A stretch of DNA of 64,000 nucleotides from Lachnospiraceae bacterium (lineage in GTDB: Bacteria > Bacillota > Clostridia > Lachnospirales > Lachnospiraceae), in the NCBI GenBank assembly GCA_017622845.1, contig JAGAQJ010000049.1:24052-88051 (forward strand), in the 5' to 3' direction. Below the pieces are notes generated by a model that ran no database searches, had not been told where the DNA came from, and saw nothing but the letters and a program-made list of their open reading frames with translations. The position numbers and the translations under genes are program-made. Below, piece by piece: positions 34,834-44,317 of this stretch; positions within the stretch are counted from its first letter, which is position 1, and every line of letters starts with the position of its first letter.

Positions 34834-36240
34834 ATGCAGGCTGTGACGGAAAATAATAAAATGAATCTGCGTATGCTTGTGCTTGAGATGCTTTTGACAG
34901 AGAATGCGTATTCGCATGTCATTGTCAGAGAGGTACTCAATAAGCATAATTATCTCTCTCAGCAGGAAAAATCATTTATCAAAAGATTGTATGAGGGAAC
35001 TTTAGAGAGAAGAATTGAGCTGGACTATGTGCTGAATCAATTTTCTAAGGTTCCGGTCAATAAAATGAAGCCTGTTATACGGGCTGTTATGCGTATGGGT
35101 GTGTATCAGATATTGTATATGGACGCAGTGCCTGATGCAGCAGCCTGCAATGAAGCGGTAAAGCTTGCGCAAAAAAAGGGATTTTCTTCGCTGAAGGGCT
35201 TCGTAAACGGTGTGCTTCGGACAATTGTGCGCAATAAGGAAAATATCACATATGACAGCTTATCTGTAAAATATTCCATGCCCGAATGGATTGTTGGCTT
35301 ATGGATGCAGCAGCTTGGTAAGGAAACGACAGAGCTTGTATTGCAGGGACTGCTGGAGGAGCACCCAGTCACAATTCGGTTCAGAGATATTCCTGAGATA
35401 ACAGAGGTCGATATGGACACCGCGGTAAAGGCTGTCGAAAAGGCGCTTTTTAGTCAGGATGGAAAAATAGAAAAACATCCGTACCTGCCATATGCATATC
35501 AATTATCAAAGACAGATGATATTACGAGACTTCCGTATTACAATGCCGGAGCATTCGTGATACAGGACGTCAGCTCTATGCTTGCAGTGGAGGCAATCGG
35601 CTTTAAGGAGATGAACCTTAAAGACAGAAAGGAGCCTGTATTCGTCTTAGACCTTTGTGCGGCACTGGGCGGTAAATCAATGCTTGTGGCAGATTTGCTG
35701 GAAAAGCTTGGCGTAAATTACGTGGTGATATCAAGAGATGTGTCAGCACGCAAGGTAGAGCTGATGCAGGAAAACTTTGACAGGTGCGGACTCAGGCATG
35801 CGGAGGCGGTTGTAAAAGATGCGCTGCAAAAGGACGAGGAACTTTTTGAAAAGGCGGATATTGTAATTGCCGATGTACCTTGTTCGGGTCTTGGCGTGAT
35901 GGGCAAAAAAAGGGACATCAAGTACAATATCACTCCGGAGGCAGTCGAAGATATTATCAAACTTCAGGAGCAGATACTTGAAACAGCGGTATCATACCTC
36001 AAAACCGGAGGAAGACTGCTCTTTAGTACCTGCACAATCAATCAAAATGAGAATGAAAGACATTTTGAATGGCTGAAAAAAGAAAAGAAACTGACACCAG
36101 TGTCATTAAATGGCAGCTTGCCGGAGTGCTTACATACAGATACGACAGAAAAAGGTTATTTACAGTTATTGCCGGGAGTACATGACACAGACGGATTTTT
36201 TATCAGTGTATTTACAAAAAATAATATACTATCAGAGTAA
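34834..36240 (+). CDS. rsmB: 16S rRNA (cytosine-967-C5)-methyltransferase RsmB
   Basis: Methylates C967 of 16S rRNA, 468 residues. The N-terminal NusB-like domain (LRMLVLEMLLTENAYSHVIV, VNKMKPVIRAVMRMGVYQIL) precedes the SAM-binding Rossmann fold (VLDLCAALGGKS) and the two catalytic cysteines in ADVPCSGLGVMGKKRDIKYN and FSTCTINQNENE. The usual AAPGGK is here CAALGGK. It is placed between the zinc peptidase and rlmN, the usual order. Confidence 0.95.
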   Translation: MQAVTENNKMNLRMLVLEMLLTENAYSHVIVREVLNKHNYLSQQEKSFIKRLYEGTLERRIELDYVLNQFSKVPVNKMKPVIRAVMRMGVYQILYMDAVPDAAACNEAVKLAQKKGFSSLKGFVNGVLRTIVRNKENITYDSLSVKYSMPEWIVGLWMQQLGKETTELVLQGLLEEHPVTIRFRDIPEITEVDMDTAVKAVEKALFSQDGKIEKHPYLPYAYQLSKTDDITRLPYYNAGAFVIQDVSSMLAVEAIGFKEMNLKDRKEPVFVLDLCAALGGKSMLVADLLEKLGVNYVVISRDVSARKVELMQENFDRCGLRHAEAVVKDALQKDEELFEKADIVIADVPCSGLGVMGKKRDIKYNITPEAVEDIIKLQEQILETAVSYLKTGGRLLFSTCTINQNENERHFEWLKKEKKLTPVSLNGSLPECLHTDTTEKGYLQLLPGVHDTDGFFISVFTKNNILSE

Positions 36241-36277
36241 TTTTTGCATTTAAAATGATATTGGGAGACGCAGCGGT

Positions 36278-37312
36278 ATGAAAACAGATATAAAGTCTTT
36301 ATCAATAGAGGAATTAAAGACTGAGATAGAGAAACTGGGAGAAAAGCCCTTTCGTGCAAAGCAGCTCTATGAATGGATGCATGGAAAGCTTGCGCGGAAT
36401 TATGATGAGATGACCAATATTCCCAAAAGTCTCAAGGAAAAGCTTGCAGAACATTGTGACTATACTTCATTAAAAGAGATAACAGTACAGACCTCAAAAA
36501 TTGATGGTACGAAAAAATATCTTTTTGAGCTGTCAGATGGTAATCTGGTCGAGAGCGTGTGGATGAAATATCATCATGGCAATTCTGTGTGCATTTCTTC
36601 GCAGGTAGGGTGCCGCATGGGCTGCCGCTTCTGTGCGTCAACACTTGACGGACTTGAGAGAAGTCTTACGCCTTCTGAGATGCTTGACCAGATTTATGCG
36701 ATTGCAAGGAGCACAGGGGAGCGCGTATCCAATGTTGTCGTAATGGGAACAGGAGAGCCGCTTGATAATTATGATAATCTGCTAAAATTCATACAGCTTA
36801 TCACAGATGAAAACGGACTGCATATCAGTCAGAGAAATATTACCGTATCAACCTGCGGTATTGTCGAAAATATGAAAAGGCTGGCGGACGAAAAGCTCCA
36901 GATTACACTGGCATTGTCGCTTCATGGTTCTACACAGGAAAAGCGTCAGGAGCTTATGCCGATTGCCGGCAAGTACCATATCAGTGAGGTTATAGATGCC
37001 TGCCGTTATTACTTTGAGCAGACAGGCAGACGAATTACTTTTGAATACAGTCTTGTAGGCGGAGTGAATGACACAAACGAGGACGCGGAAAATCTCTGCA
37101 GACTGGTAGGCGGCTTAAACTGCCACATTAATCTGATTCCGGTCAATCCGATTAAGGAGCGCGACTATATAGAGTCTGAACGCAGAGATATTCTTAATTT
37201 TCAGAATAAATTGGAGAAGCGGCACATCAACGTTACCATACGCAGGGAGATGGGCAGAGATATTGACGGGGCATGCGGCCAGCTGCGCAGACGTCATGAG
37301 GCAGCAGTTTAG
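36278..37312 (+). CDS. rlmN: 23S rRNA (adenine-2503-C2)-methyltransferase RlmN
   Basis: Radical SAM enzyme that methylates A2503 of 23S rRNA and A37 of some tRNAs, 344 residues. The cluster motif is CRMGCRFCAST (near residue 111), with VVMGTGEPLDNYDNLLKF after it and a C-terminal GACGQLR carrying the methyl-accepting Cys. The N terminus is the usual KPFRAKQLYEWMHGK. GGGAGACG lies before the ATG. It precedes the phosphatase/kinase pair, the common Firmicute order rsmB-rlmN-stp-prkC-rsgA-rpe. Confidence 0.97.
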   Translation: MKTDIKSLSIEELKTEIEKLGEKPFRAKQLYEWMHGKLARNYDEMTNIPKSLKEKLAEHCDYTSLKEITVQTSKIDGTKKYLFELSDGNLVESVWMKYHHGNSVCISSQVGCRMGCRFCASTLDGLERSLTPSEMLDQIYAIARSTGERVSNVVVMGTGEPLDNYDNLLKFIQLITDENGLHISQRNITVSTCGIVENMKRLADEKLQITLALSLHGSTQEKRQELMPIAGKYHISEVIDACRYYFEQTGRRITFEYSLVGGVNDTNEDAENLCRLVGGLNCHINLIPVNPIKERDYIESERRDILNFQNKLEKRHINVTIRREMGRDIDGACGQLRRRHEAAV

Positions 37313-37337
37313 TCCGGACATTTGCACCTGCTATGCC

Positions 37338-37382
37338 GGTAATAGGAAGCCGAAGGCTGAACTGTTACGGCTGAACTGTTAC
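37338..37382. repeat. Dispersed palindromic repeat with tandem half-unit
   Basis: GGCTGAACTGTTAC occurs twice head to tail (37355-37368 and 37369-37382), the first preceded by the GAAGCCGAA arm of the palindrome. It lies in the rlmN-phosphatase gap. Confidence 0.65.
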
Positions 37383-37487
37383 GTCATGCAGAAAACTTGA
37401 ATTAGGGCAGTACTTGTGCTAATATATAGGGAAGTGTGAAGCGCAATGCTAATTCAGCAAAGGACGCTGAATCAGAACTTATGCAGG

Positions 37488-37510
37488 AAGAACGCAAGGG
37501 CGGCGTTCTT
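37488..37510. terminator. Hairpin before the PP2C phosphatase gene
   Basis: AAGAACGC (37488-37495) pairs with GCGTTCTT (37503-37510), followed only by TTG. It is a possible weak terminator or leader structure. Confidence 0.35.
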
Positions 37511-37550
37511 TTGCGATTATGCCGCAAAGGTTGTGATTGGAGGAGAAAAA

Positions 37551-38291
37551 GTGAAGTTATTTTCTATAACTGATGTTGGTAGGAGAAGGGAAATAAACGA
37601 GGACTATATATACACTTCGGATAAGCCGGTTGGACATCTTCCGAATCTTTTTATTGTGGCTGACGGAATGGGCGGTCATAACGGCGGTGATTATGCCTCA
37701 AAACATGCAGTGGAGAAAGCGGTGGAGGTAATCGGAAACGACACACAGGAGTATGATGCGGAAAATATCCTGCAGAAGGCGATTGATGATGCCAACACGT
37801 ATATCAATAAAATGTCCAGGATGAATGAAAAGCTCAAAGGAATGGGAACAACATTTGTGGCTGCCACAGTAGAGGATAACCGCGTGACAGTGGCAAATGT
37901 AGGTGACAGCAGACTGTATGTCATCAATGACTTTATCACACAGATTACCAAGGATCATTCCCTCGTCGAGGAAATGGTCGATATGGGCGGTATCGACAGA
38001 GAAACTGCAAGGACGCATCCTGACAAAAATATAATCACAAGGGCAGTCGGCGTAAAAGAGTATGTGCTTGTGGATTTTTTTGATGTGCACATTAGTGAAA
38101 AGGAAAAGCTGCTGCTTTGTACAGACGGACTTACCAATATGCTTAAGGATGATGAGATACACAGGATTATCAATAGCAGCAGCAGTCTTGAGGAGGCAGG
38201 GAAGCGCCTTATCGAGGCTGCCAATGCAAACGGTGGACGTGATAATATAGCTGTGGTTCTTGTGGAACCGTTTGGAGGTCAGAATGATTAA
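37551..38291 (+). CDS. PP2C-type Ser/Thr protein phosphatase (Stp/PrpC)
   Basis: A 246-residue metal-dependent phosphatase that reverses phosphorylation by the kinase encoded next. Signature residues: TDVGRRREINEDY with the Arg and Asp (residues 8-20), VADGMGGHNGGDYAS (near 37), VANVGDSRLYV, TKDHSLV, and LLLCTDGLTNML. The GTG at 37551 is chosen because GGAGGAG lies six bases upstream and homologues start here (KLFSITDVG). The stop overlaps the kinase start by eight bases, implying translational coupling. The pair is known to tune cell-wall growth, translation and dormancy in Firmicutes. Confidence 0.95.
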   Translation: MKLFSITDVGRRREINEDYIYTSDKPVGHLPNLFIVADGMGGHNGGDYASKHAVEKAVEVIGNDTQEYDAENILQKAIDDANTYINKMSRMNEKLKGMGTTFVAATVEDNRVTVANVGDSRLYVINDFITQITKDHSLVEEMVDMGGIDRETARTHPDKNIITRAVGVKEYVLVDFFDVHISEKEKLLLCTDGLTNMLKDDEIHRIINSSSSLEEAGKRLIEAANANGGRDNIAVVLVEPFGGQND

Positions 38292-40815
38292 GTTAGGAAT
38301 GCTGATAGGAGACCGCTATGAAGTGCTTGAGAAAATCGGCACCGGTGGAATGTCAGACGTATTTAAGGCGAGGGATCAGAAGCTCAACCGATTTGTTGCG
38401 GTGAAGGTTTTAAAGCAGGAGTTTTCCGAAAACAGAAATTTTGTATCAAAATTCAGGGTAGAAGCACAGGCGGCAGCCGGACTGATGCACCCCAATATCG
38501 TAAATGTTTATGATGTCGGAGAGGAAAACGGTATTCATTATATTGTAATGGAGCTTGTGGAGGGAATTACACTTAAAAAATATATTGAGAAAAAGGTCAG
38601 ACTTACGACCAAGGAAGCAATCAGCATTGCAATACAAGTGGCTATGGGGATTGAGGCGGCGCACAATAACCATATTATACATAGGGATATTAAACCGCAG
38701 AACATTATGATATCAAAGGAAGGAAAGGTAAAGGTAACTGATTTTGGCATTGCCAAGGCAGCATCAAGCAATACGATTACTTCGAACGTAATGGGGTCCG
38801 TTCATTATTCCTCACCGGAGCAGGCAAGGGGCGGATTCTCTGATGAAAAGAGTGATATTTATTCCATGGGGATAACCATGTTTGAGATGCTTACCGGACG
38901 TGTGCCTTTTAACGGAGACACAACCGTATCAATTGCCATCAAGCATATACAGGACCCGATGCCGTCAATGAGAGATTTTGTTCCTGAGATTCCTGTCAGC
39001 GTGGAAAATATTGTTATGAAATGCACCCAGAAAAGTCCCGACAGGAGATATCAGAATATGGGCGACATGATTAAGGACTTGAAGCATTCCCTGATTAATC
39101 CTGATGCAGTGATTGCACAGGTTGATACTGCTGATGATGCGGGAAAGACCAAGATTGTTCCGCCAGCCTCCAATATGCAGGGTGATGCCGTGAATACGCA
39201 GACAGCAGCATCCGCTTCAGCCGCAGCACCAGGATCAATACCGGCAGTGCTTGACACCGTATGGGAAGACAGAGTGCCGCAGAGAGAGTCGTATGCAGAC
39301 GAGGAAGAACTGGAGGCGATTCCCAATCAGGTGAAGCCTGTTAAGAGAAGGACCAGTCATTATTATGACGATAATACGGTGGAAACATCCGAATACGGCA
39401 GTGATGTGTATTATGGGGAGGACGGGTATTACAGTGAGGCAGTGATGGAACAGCCTGTTAAAAGCAGCAGGCAAAAAACAGCAAAAGCGTCAGGAGAACA
39501 GCACCCGAATACAAAAAACGCCAATAATAAAAAGACAGCAAAGAAAAATAATAAGAATAATAACACAAAAGCAAAGCAGCAGAAATCCAAAAACAGTCGG
39601 GAGTATGATTACTACGAGGAAGCAGGATATGCACAGGAGACTGTAAACCGGCAGAATGTGCGCCGGAATGATTATGAATATGAGACGGACAGATACCGAA
39701 ATGATTATGGAAATAAGGAGTATGACTACAATCCGAAGGCGGAAAGCTTTACAACATTTCTGACAATTGTGGCAGCAATTATTATAGGCTGTATTGTTTT
39801 GTATTTTGCAGGACAGGCGACAGGTATTTTTGAACAGATTGGCCAGGCATCTGAGCAGCAGGACAGCGGTGACACGACAGAGAGAGCTGTGATGCCTGAA
39901 TTTGTAGGAATTGATGTGGAGGAGGTAAAAGCCGCACTCAATTCAGCCGGACTGGGATGCAGGACTACATTTATCGAGTCAACACAGTATCCTAAGAATC
40001 AGGTAATATCAGCAGCACTGGAGGATGGTGAGACAGTACTGCCGAATGATAAGATTCTGATGAACACCACGATTGTGCTTACGGTTAGTGCGGGCGCTAA
40101 CGGCATCAATGTGCCTTCTGTAGTAGGAATGTCAGAGGCAGAGGGAACAGCGGCGCTGACGAAGGAAGGCTTTCGGGTCATCAAAACAGATGCGTATTCA
40201 ACAGAATATGCAAAGGGAACGATTATCTCACAGTCGCCCGAGGGAAATGCCATTGCGCCGCTTGAGTCGGAGGTTACCATTGTGCTGAGCAAGGGAAGCG
40301 ACAGTGTGGAGGTGCGTATGCCGGAGGTACTGGGCAATACCAAAGAAGCTGCTGTCAGTACATTGGAGGCAGCAGGGATTGTTGTCGGAAAAATCGAGGA
40401 CTCGTATAGCTCGGAATATCCGGAGGGACAAATATGCTACCAGAGTTATGAGCCGGGTACCAGCGTAAGTGCAGGTACAACGGTTGACCTTAAGATTAGT
40501 ATCGGCAGTGAAGTCGCGACTTATAGCTGTAGTCTGATGATACAGGCGCCGGAAGATTATATGGGCGGAAACGCAGAGGTTATCCTGATGACAGCAGACG
40601 GCAGCGAGCAGCTGTGGTATTCGCAGAATGTTACTGCATTTCCGGTATCCATCAACCTCAATAATTTTACAAGCCCGTCAGCTTACGGAATTGTGATTAT
40701 TTCATACCTCAAAAATGTGGAGGAGTTAGTAACTGATGCGGATGGAAATCTGACAACGCAGGTAAGTCCGGCTCTGGCACAGACACAGCAGAATGTACAG
40801 TTTACCAAGAATTAA
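38284..40815 (+). CDS. prkC: Membrane Ser/Thr kinase with PASTA repeats (PrkC/Stk1-like)
   Basis: An 843-residue transmembrane kinase. The cytoplasmic Hanks-type domain has IGTGGMSDVFKA, the VAVKVLK lysine, HRDIKPQNIMI (near 132) and DFG (near 152). A long linker follows with a very Lys/Asn-rich basic part (about 400-440) and a Tyr-rich acidic part. One helix spans about residues 488-510. Outside are three PASTA repeats (MPEFVGIDVEEVKAAL; VPSVVGMSEAEGTAAL; MPEVLGNTKEAAVSTL), which bind muropeptides or lipid II in relatives, and an extra beta-rich tail. GGAGGT supports the ATG at 38284. Partner phosphatase upstream, rsgA downstream, whose homologues are known PrkC targets. Confidence 0.95.
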   Translation: MIKLGMLIGDRYEVLEKIGTGGMSDVFKARDQKLNRFVAVKVLKQEFSENRNFVSKFRVEAQAAAGLMHPNIVNVYDVGEENGIHYIVMELVEGITLKKYIEKKVRLTTKEAISIAIQVAMGIEAAHNNHIIHRDIKPQNIMISKEGKVKVTDFGIAKAASSNTITSNVMGSVHYSSPEQARGGFSDEKSDIYSMGITMFEMLTGRVPFNGDTTVSIAIKHIQDPMPSMRDFVPEIPVSVENIVMKCTQKSPDRRYQNMGDMIKDLKHSLINPDAVIAQVDTADDAGKTKIVPPASNMQGDAVNTQTAASASAAAPGSIPAVLDTVWEDRVPQRESYADEEELEAIPNQVKPVKRRTSHYYDDNTVETSEYGSDVYYGEDGYYSEAVMEQPVKSSRQKTAKASGEQHPNTKNANNKKTAKKNNKNNNTKAKQQKSKNSREYDYYEEAGYAQETVNRQNVRRNDYEYETDRYRNDYGNKEYDYNPKAESFTTFLTIVAAIIIGCIVLYFAGQATGIFEQIGQASEQQDSGDTTERAVMPEFVGIDVEEVKAALNSAGLGCRTTFIESTQYPKNQVISAALEDGETVLPNDKILMNTTIVLTVSAGANGINVPSVVGMSEAEGTAALTKEGFRVIKTDAYSTEYAKGTIISQSPEGNAIAPLESEVTIVLSKGSDSVEVRMPEVLGNTKEAAVSTLEAAGIVVGKIEDSYSSEYPEGQICYQSYEPGTSVSAGTTVDLKISIGSEVATYSCSLMIQAPEDYMGGNAEVILMTADGSEQLWYSQNVTAFPVSINLNNFTSPSAYGIVIISYLKNVEELVTDADGNLTTQVSPALAQTQQNVQFTKN

Positions 40816-40839
40816 TATATTGAAAAATAAGTGGGATTC

Positions 40840-40871
40840 TGTTACAGGGAAGCCGAAGGCTCAACTGTAGC
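40840..40871. repeat. Dispersed palindromic repeat between prkC and rsgA
   Basis: GTTACAG..GAAGCCGAAGGC..CTGTAGC forms a near-perfect hairpin, the same unit as at 22029 and 37338. Confidence 0.65.
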
Positions 40872-40897
40872 AAGGGATTGATAGTTAAGGATTCATA

Positions 40898-41782
40898 ATG
40901 CAGGGGAAAATTATTAAAGGAATTGCCGGCTTCTACTATGTACATGTTGCCGGAAAGGGAATCTATGAGTGCAAGGCAAAGGGGATATTCCGAAAGGAAA
41001 ACATTAAGCCTCTTGTAGGCGATGATGTGGTGATTGAGATTACAGATGCCAGGGATTTTGAGGGAAATATTATGGAAATACTTCCAAGAAGAAGCTCCCT
41101 CATTCGCCCTGCCGTGGCAAATATTGATCAGGCATTATTGATTTTTTCAATGACAAAGCCAGAGCCGAATTATAACCTGCTTGACAGATTTCTGATTATG
41201 ATGAAAAAACAGGGACTAGAGTGTATTTTATGTTTTAACAAAAACGATATCTCCAACAGAGAAGAACGTGAGCGTATAGCAAAGATATACGAAAATAGCG
41301 GTTGTCAGGTACTATTTGTGAGCGCTGTGAAAAAAGAGGGAATGGACAGTCTGATGGAAATACTTCGCGGCAGAACGACAGCAGTAGCAGGTCCCAGCGG
41401 AGTAGGAAAATCGTCCATTGTGAACTGCCTGCAGAAAGAGAAGCAAATGGAGACAGGCGCTATCAGCGAGAAAATCGAACGCGGTAAGCACACTACCAGA
41501 CATTCGGAGCTAATCACCATCTCTGATAATACGTACATTATGGACACCCCGGGTTTTAGCTCATTGTCTTTGTTTGATATGGAGAAGGAGGAATTAAAGG
41601 AGTATTATCCCGAATTTGCACCATATGAGAATCGGTGCAGGTTTATGACCTGTGTGCATATTCATGAACCCGTGTGCGGAATAAGGGATGCCGTGGGGGA
41701 AGAACGTATCAGTAAGATACGATACGATAATTATGCGGCATTTTATGAAGAACTAAAAGAAAAAGAAAAGAGGAAATATTGA
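40898..41782 (+). CDS. rsgA: Ribosome small-subunit maturation GTPase RsgA
   Basis: Circularly permuted GTPase that checks late 30S assembly, 294 residues. An N-terminal OB fold (MQGKIIKGIAGFYYVHV) precedes motifs in permuted order: G4 NKND, then G1 GPSGVGKSSIVNCL, G2 near KHTTRHSEL, and G3 DTPGF. The C-terminal zinc site is CRFMTCVHIHEPVC. The ribosome-binding site is weak. It follows the kinase gene and is one base from rpe, so it belongs to the same run. Confidence 0.96.
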   Translation: MQGKIIKGIAGFYYVHVAGKGIYECKAKGIFRKENIKPLVGDDVVIEITDARDFEGNIMEILPRRSSLIRPAVANIDQALLIFSMTKPEPNYNLLDRFLIMMKKQGLECILCFNKNDISNREERERIAKIYENSGCQVLFVSAVKKEGMDSLMEILRGRTTAVAGPSGVGKSSIVNCLQKEKQMETGAISEKIERGKHTTRHSELITISDNTYIMDTPGFSSLSLFDMEKEELKEYYPEFAPYENRCRFMTCVHIHEPVCGIRDAVGEERISKIRYDNYAAFYEELKEKEKRKY

Positions 41783-41783
41783 A

Positions 41784-42434
41784 ATGAATTATTTATCGCC
41801 CTCAATTTTATCGGCTGATTTTTGTGAGCTTGGAAGAGATATTGCGCTTGTGGAAAAGGCAGGAGCGCCTTATCTGCACATTGATATTATGGATGGAATG
41901 TTTGTCCCTTCCATATCTTTTGGAATGCCGATACTCAAATGCGTAAAAAAGCGTTCCGGACTTTTTATGGATGTGCATATGATGGTGGCACAACCTGAGC
42001 GGTATGTTGAGGAGCTGATAGAGCTTGGTGCAGACGGTGTAACAATTCATGTGGAAGCTTGTGACTGCGTCGCACAGACACTTGCTAAAATCAGGGCGCT
42101 TGGTGCAAAGCCCGGTATTGCCATCAATCCCGAGACGCCTGTAAGTGCAGTGCTGCCATACCTGGGAATGGTGGATATGGTGCTTGTGATGACAGTGCAC
42201 CCCGGCTTCGGCGGACAAAAATATATTGCTGAGTGCGCAGATAAAATCAAAGAAGTACGCCGTATAATTGATGAGAAATATCCGGATGTGAAGCTTGAGA
42301 TTGACGGCGGCGTATGCCTTGACAATCTTCAGATGAATCTTGAGGCAGGTGCGAATGTGATTGTTGCAGGTTCGGCTGTGTTTAAAGGTGATATTGAGGC
42401 AAATGTCAGGGACTTTTTAAAGATGATGTCCTAA
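41784..42434 (+). CDS. rpe: Ribulose-phosphate 3-epimerase
   Basis: Interconverts ribulose-5-phosphate and xylulose-5-phosphate in the pentose phosphate pathway, 216 residues, TIM barrel. Motifs: LSPSILSADFCELG, the metal/His stretch HIDIMDGMFVPSISFG, MDVHMMV, VLVMTVHPGFGGQKYI, and IDGGVCLDN. The start lies one base after the rsgA stop and so relies on coupling (GAAATG context). It is the last core gene before the accessory island. Confidence 0.97.
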   Translation: MNYLSPSILSADFCELGRDIALVEKAGAPYLHIDIMDGMFVPSISFGMPILKCVKKRSGLFMDVHMMVAQPERYVEELIELGADGVTIHVEACDCVAQTLAKIRALGAKPGIAINPETPVSAVLPYLGMVDMVLVMTVHPGFGGQKYIAECADKIKEVRRIIDEKYPDVKLEIDGGVCLDNLQMNLEAGANVIVAGSAVFKGDIEANVRDFLKMMS

Positions 42435-42437
42435 TCC

Positions 42438-42776
42438 GTAACAGTTCAGTTTTTATGTATTAACATCTGGATGAAAACGGTAGAAAGTATCCCTCCGGCT
42501 GCCATTGGTTCCGAATGGGAATTTCCAAATACGATGAATCAAGGCTTTCTAATGAGGAACGAGTCGGTCTCCATGCCTCCGTCTCGCCTAAATTTGCTTC
42601 CATGCAAATTTACTTCTGTACACTGACGCTATCATCATATAAGGAAATATCACTATTCTCTACCAGGCAGCCTGTACGATACTATCTGCCGTTTTCTGTT
42701 CATTGAAACCGTAAAATCCAACAGTTGCCAGTACACAGAAGGTCGGCTAAAATGCTCCATAAGACCGAACTGTTAC
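42438..42776. mobile_element. MITE-like segment with terminal inverted repeats
   Basis: The region between rpe and the first island gene holds no convincing gene. It is bounded by inverted copies of the same sequence: GTAACAGTTCAGTTTTTATG at 42438-42457 and, inverted, CATAAGACCGAACTGTTAC at 42758-42776. Inside, AAATTTGC (42590-42597) pairs with GCAAATTT (42604-42611). A 63-codon frame at 42515-42706 has no good ribosome-binding site and is probably not translated. The size (about 340 bp), inverted ends and lack of a gene suggest a miniature transposable element; no clear target duplication was seen. Confidence 0.45.
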
Positions 42777-42814
42777 ATATTGGCATATATTCTGATAAGG
42801 AGTGATTATTTATA

Positions 42815-43231
42815 ATGAACAAAGAAGAAGCAAAAGAACTACTATCTTTTCACTCATGCAGAAATTCGGACATTCATAATCCAAAATGGACAGACGGTTT
42901 TTTAGGCAGTCTGCGTCCCTTTGCAGGAAAGTTAAATCAAGAAAATTTCATAGAAATAATGGAATGCCTGAATGTGCTGAAGGAAGAATTTTCTAAACCG
43001 ACTGTCGATAAAGAGATCGTCTCAGATATTGTGGGAATAACCTGCCTGACCAGAGCATGGGCATCTCCGGAGGGGATGTTAGGGAGAAATCATTTGCTGA
43101 CAAATGAACAGACAAAACAGCTCTTATTATGGACTGATATCATGGAGGAGTGCTTGATGTGTTTGCTGGAAGAAGATTGGGAAGATGCTTTTTGGGATTA
43201 CCATGAATATTTGGAGGGGAGATTAGATTAG
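42815..43231 (+). CDS. Hypothetical helical protein, first gene of the immunity-like island
   Basis: A 138-residue acidic, largely helical, probably cytoplasmic protein; no family recognised. It opens MNKEEAKELLSFHSCRNSDI and contains NPKWTDGFLGSLRPF and a Trp/Glu-rich end (EEDWEDAFWDYHEYLEG). AAGGAGTG lies ten bases before the ATG, so it is a real gene. It is followed at once by a DUF1963-type gene and then other small orphans. Small size, acidity and company are like immunity proteins of polymorphic toxin systems, but that is inferred from context. Confidence 0.6.
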   Translation: MNKEEAKELLSFHSCRNSDIHNPKWTDGFLGSLRPFAGKLNQENFIEIMECLNVLKEEFSKPTVDKEIVSDIVGITCLTRAWASPEGMLGRNHLLTNEQTKQLLLWTDIMEECLMCLLEEDWEDAFWDYHEYLEGRLD

Positions 43232-43334
43232 CTTATTGTCAACGGAGGATATGCATATTGCATTTGACGGACTGCAGATACGCGGCGGATATTCTGCTGA
43301 AAGCTTTATCAAAAATGAGGAAGGAGCTTCGCTT

Positions 43335-44192
43335 ATGACAATCGAAGAAATAAAGGACAGGCTTAAAAAAATGGAGCGTTATTCCATACAGCTAAAAATT
43401 GAAGGCGATATGACAGATGTAGTAGGAAATAGTCATTTCGGCGGTGTTCCGGATGTCCCTGACAATTTTGTCTGGCCGGTATTTGAAACAGATACCTTTG
43501 ATGATAAAACCATAAAGCCAAGACCACTGTCTTTTATCGCACAATTCAATTGTCAGGAGCTTGCAGCATACGACAGAGACGGCTTGCTGCCTGAAACAGG
43601 AGTGCTGTCTTTCTTTTATGAAACCAATTCACAAAGATGGGGCTTTGATCCCAAGGATGCCGGATGCGCAAAAGTTTATTGGTTTGAGGATATTCAGAAC
43701 TTGTCCAAGGGAATGTTTCCAAAGGAGTTAGAAGAGGATTTCAGATTTCCGGCAATGAAGATAACATTTGAAGCGAAAAGAAGTCTGCCGGAATATCAGG
43801 ATTTCGCAGCAGGTTTATCGGATAAAGAATATATAGAAACGTGGGATAATTTTGAAAAGGCGACAGCGGAATTTCATATAGATAATGAAATGTGTTCGAA
43901 GCTGCTCGGGTGGGCAAATATTATCCAAAATTGTATGACTTGTGAATGTGAGCTGGTTTCAAGAGGCTATTATTTAGGTAATACATGGAAGGATATTCCG
44001 AAGGAGGAAGCAGATTATGCAAAGCAGCATTCATCTGATGAGTGGCTGCTGTTGTTTCAATTGGATTCTGTGGAAAAGGAAGATTTTGAACTGATGTTCG
44101 GAGATTGTGGCAGTATCTACTTTTACATCAGAAAGGAAGATTTGGCTGCCAAAAATTTTGACAAGGTTTGGCTGATTCAGCAATGTTATTAA
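43335..44192 (+). CDS. DUF1963/YwqG-like protein
   Basis: A 285-residue soluble protein with the YwqG/DUF1963 pattern: SHFGGVPDVPDNFVWPVFE, PLSFIAQFNCQELAAY, LPETGVLSFFYE and, near the end, LLFQLDS followed by FGDCGSIYFYIRKEDL. Family members often occur among immunity genes of contact-dependent or secreted toxins, though no biochemical role is set. I prefer the ATG at 43335 because AAGGAG at 43321-43326 is well placed; the frame stays open upstream to a TTG at 43236, where GGAGG is too close to an ATG at 43251. Confidence 0.8.
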   Translation: MTIEEIKDRLKKMERYSIQLKIEGDMTDVVGNSHFGGVPDVPDNFVWPVFETDTFDDKTIKPRPLSFIAQFNCQELAAYDRDGLLPETGVLSFFYETNSQRWGFDPKDAGCAKVYWFEDIQNLSKGMFPKELEEDFRFPAMKITFEAKRSLPEYQDFAAGLSDKEYIETWDNFEKATAEFHIDNEMCSKLLGWANIIQNCMTCECELVSRGYYLGNTWKDIPKEEADYAKQHSSDEWLLLFQLDSVEKEDFELMFGDCGSIYFYIRKEDLAAKNFDKVWLIQQCY

Positions 44193-44317
44193 TAGGGATA
44201 TTGGATATGAAGGTTTCAAGGTATATTTTTGTGAAATAGGCAGAAAAGATATCAAGATGAAAGCAGCATATAGTTTTGGATAATGGAACATATAACAGAG
44301 AAACAGGAGGAAAGAAT

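Noticed and set aside
42515-42706. 63-codon frame in the gap after rpe
   Set aside because: No good ribosome-binding site, composition unlike neighbours, and it lies within a segment bounded by inverted repeats.
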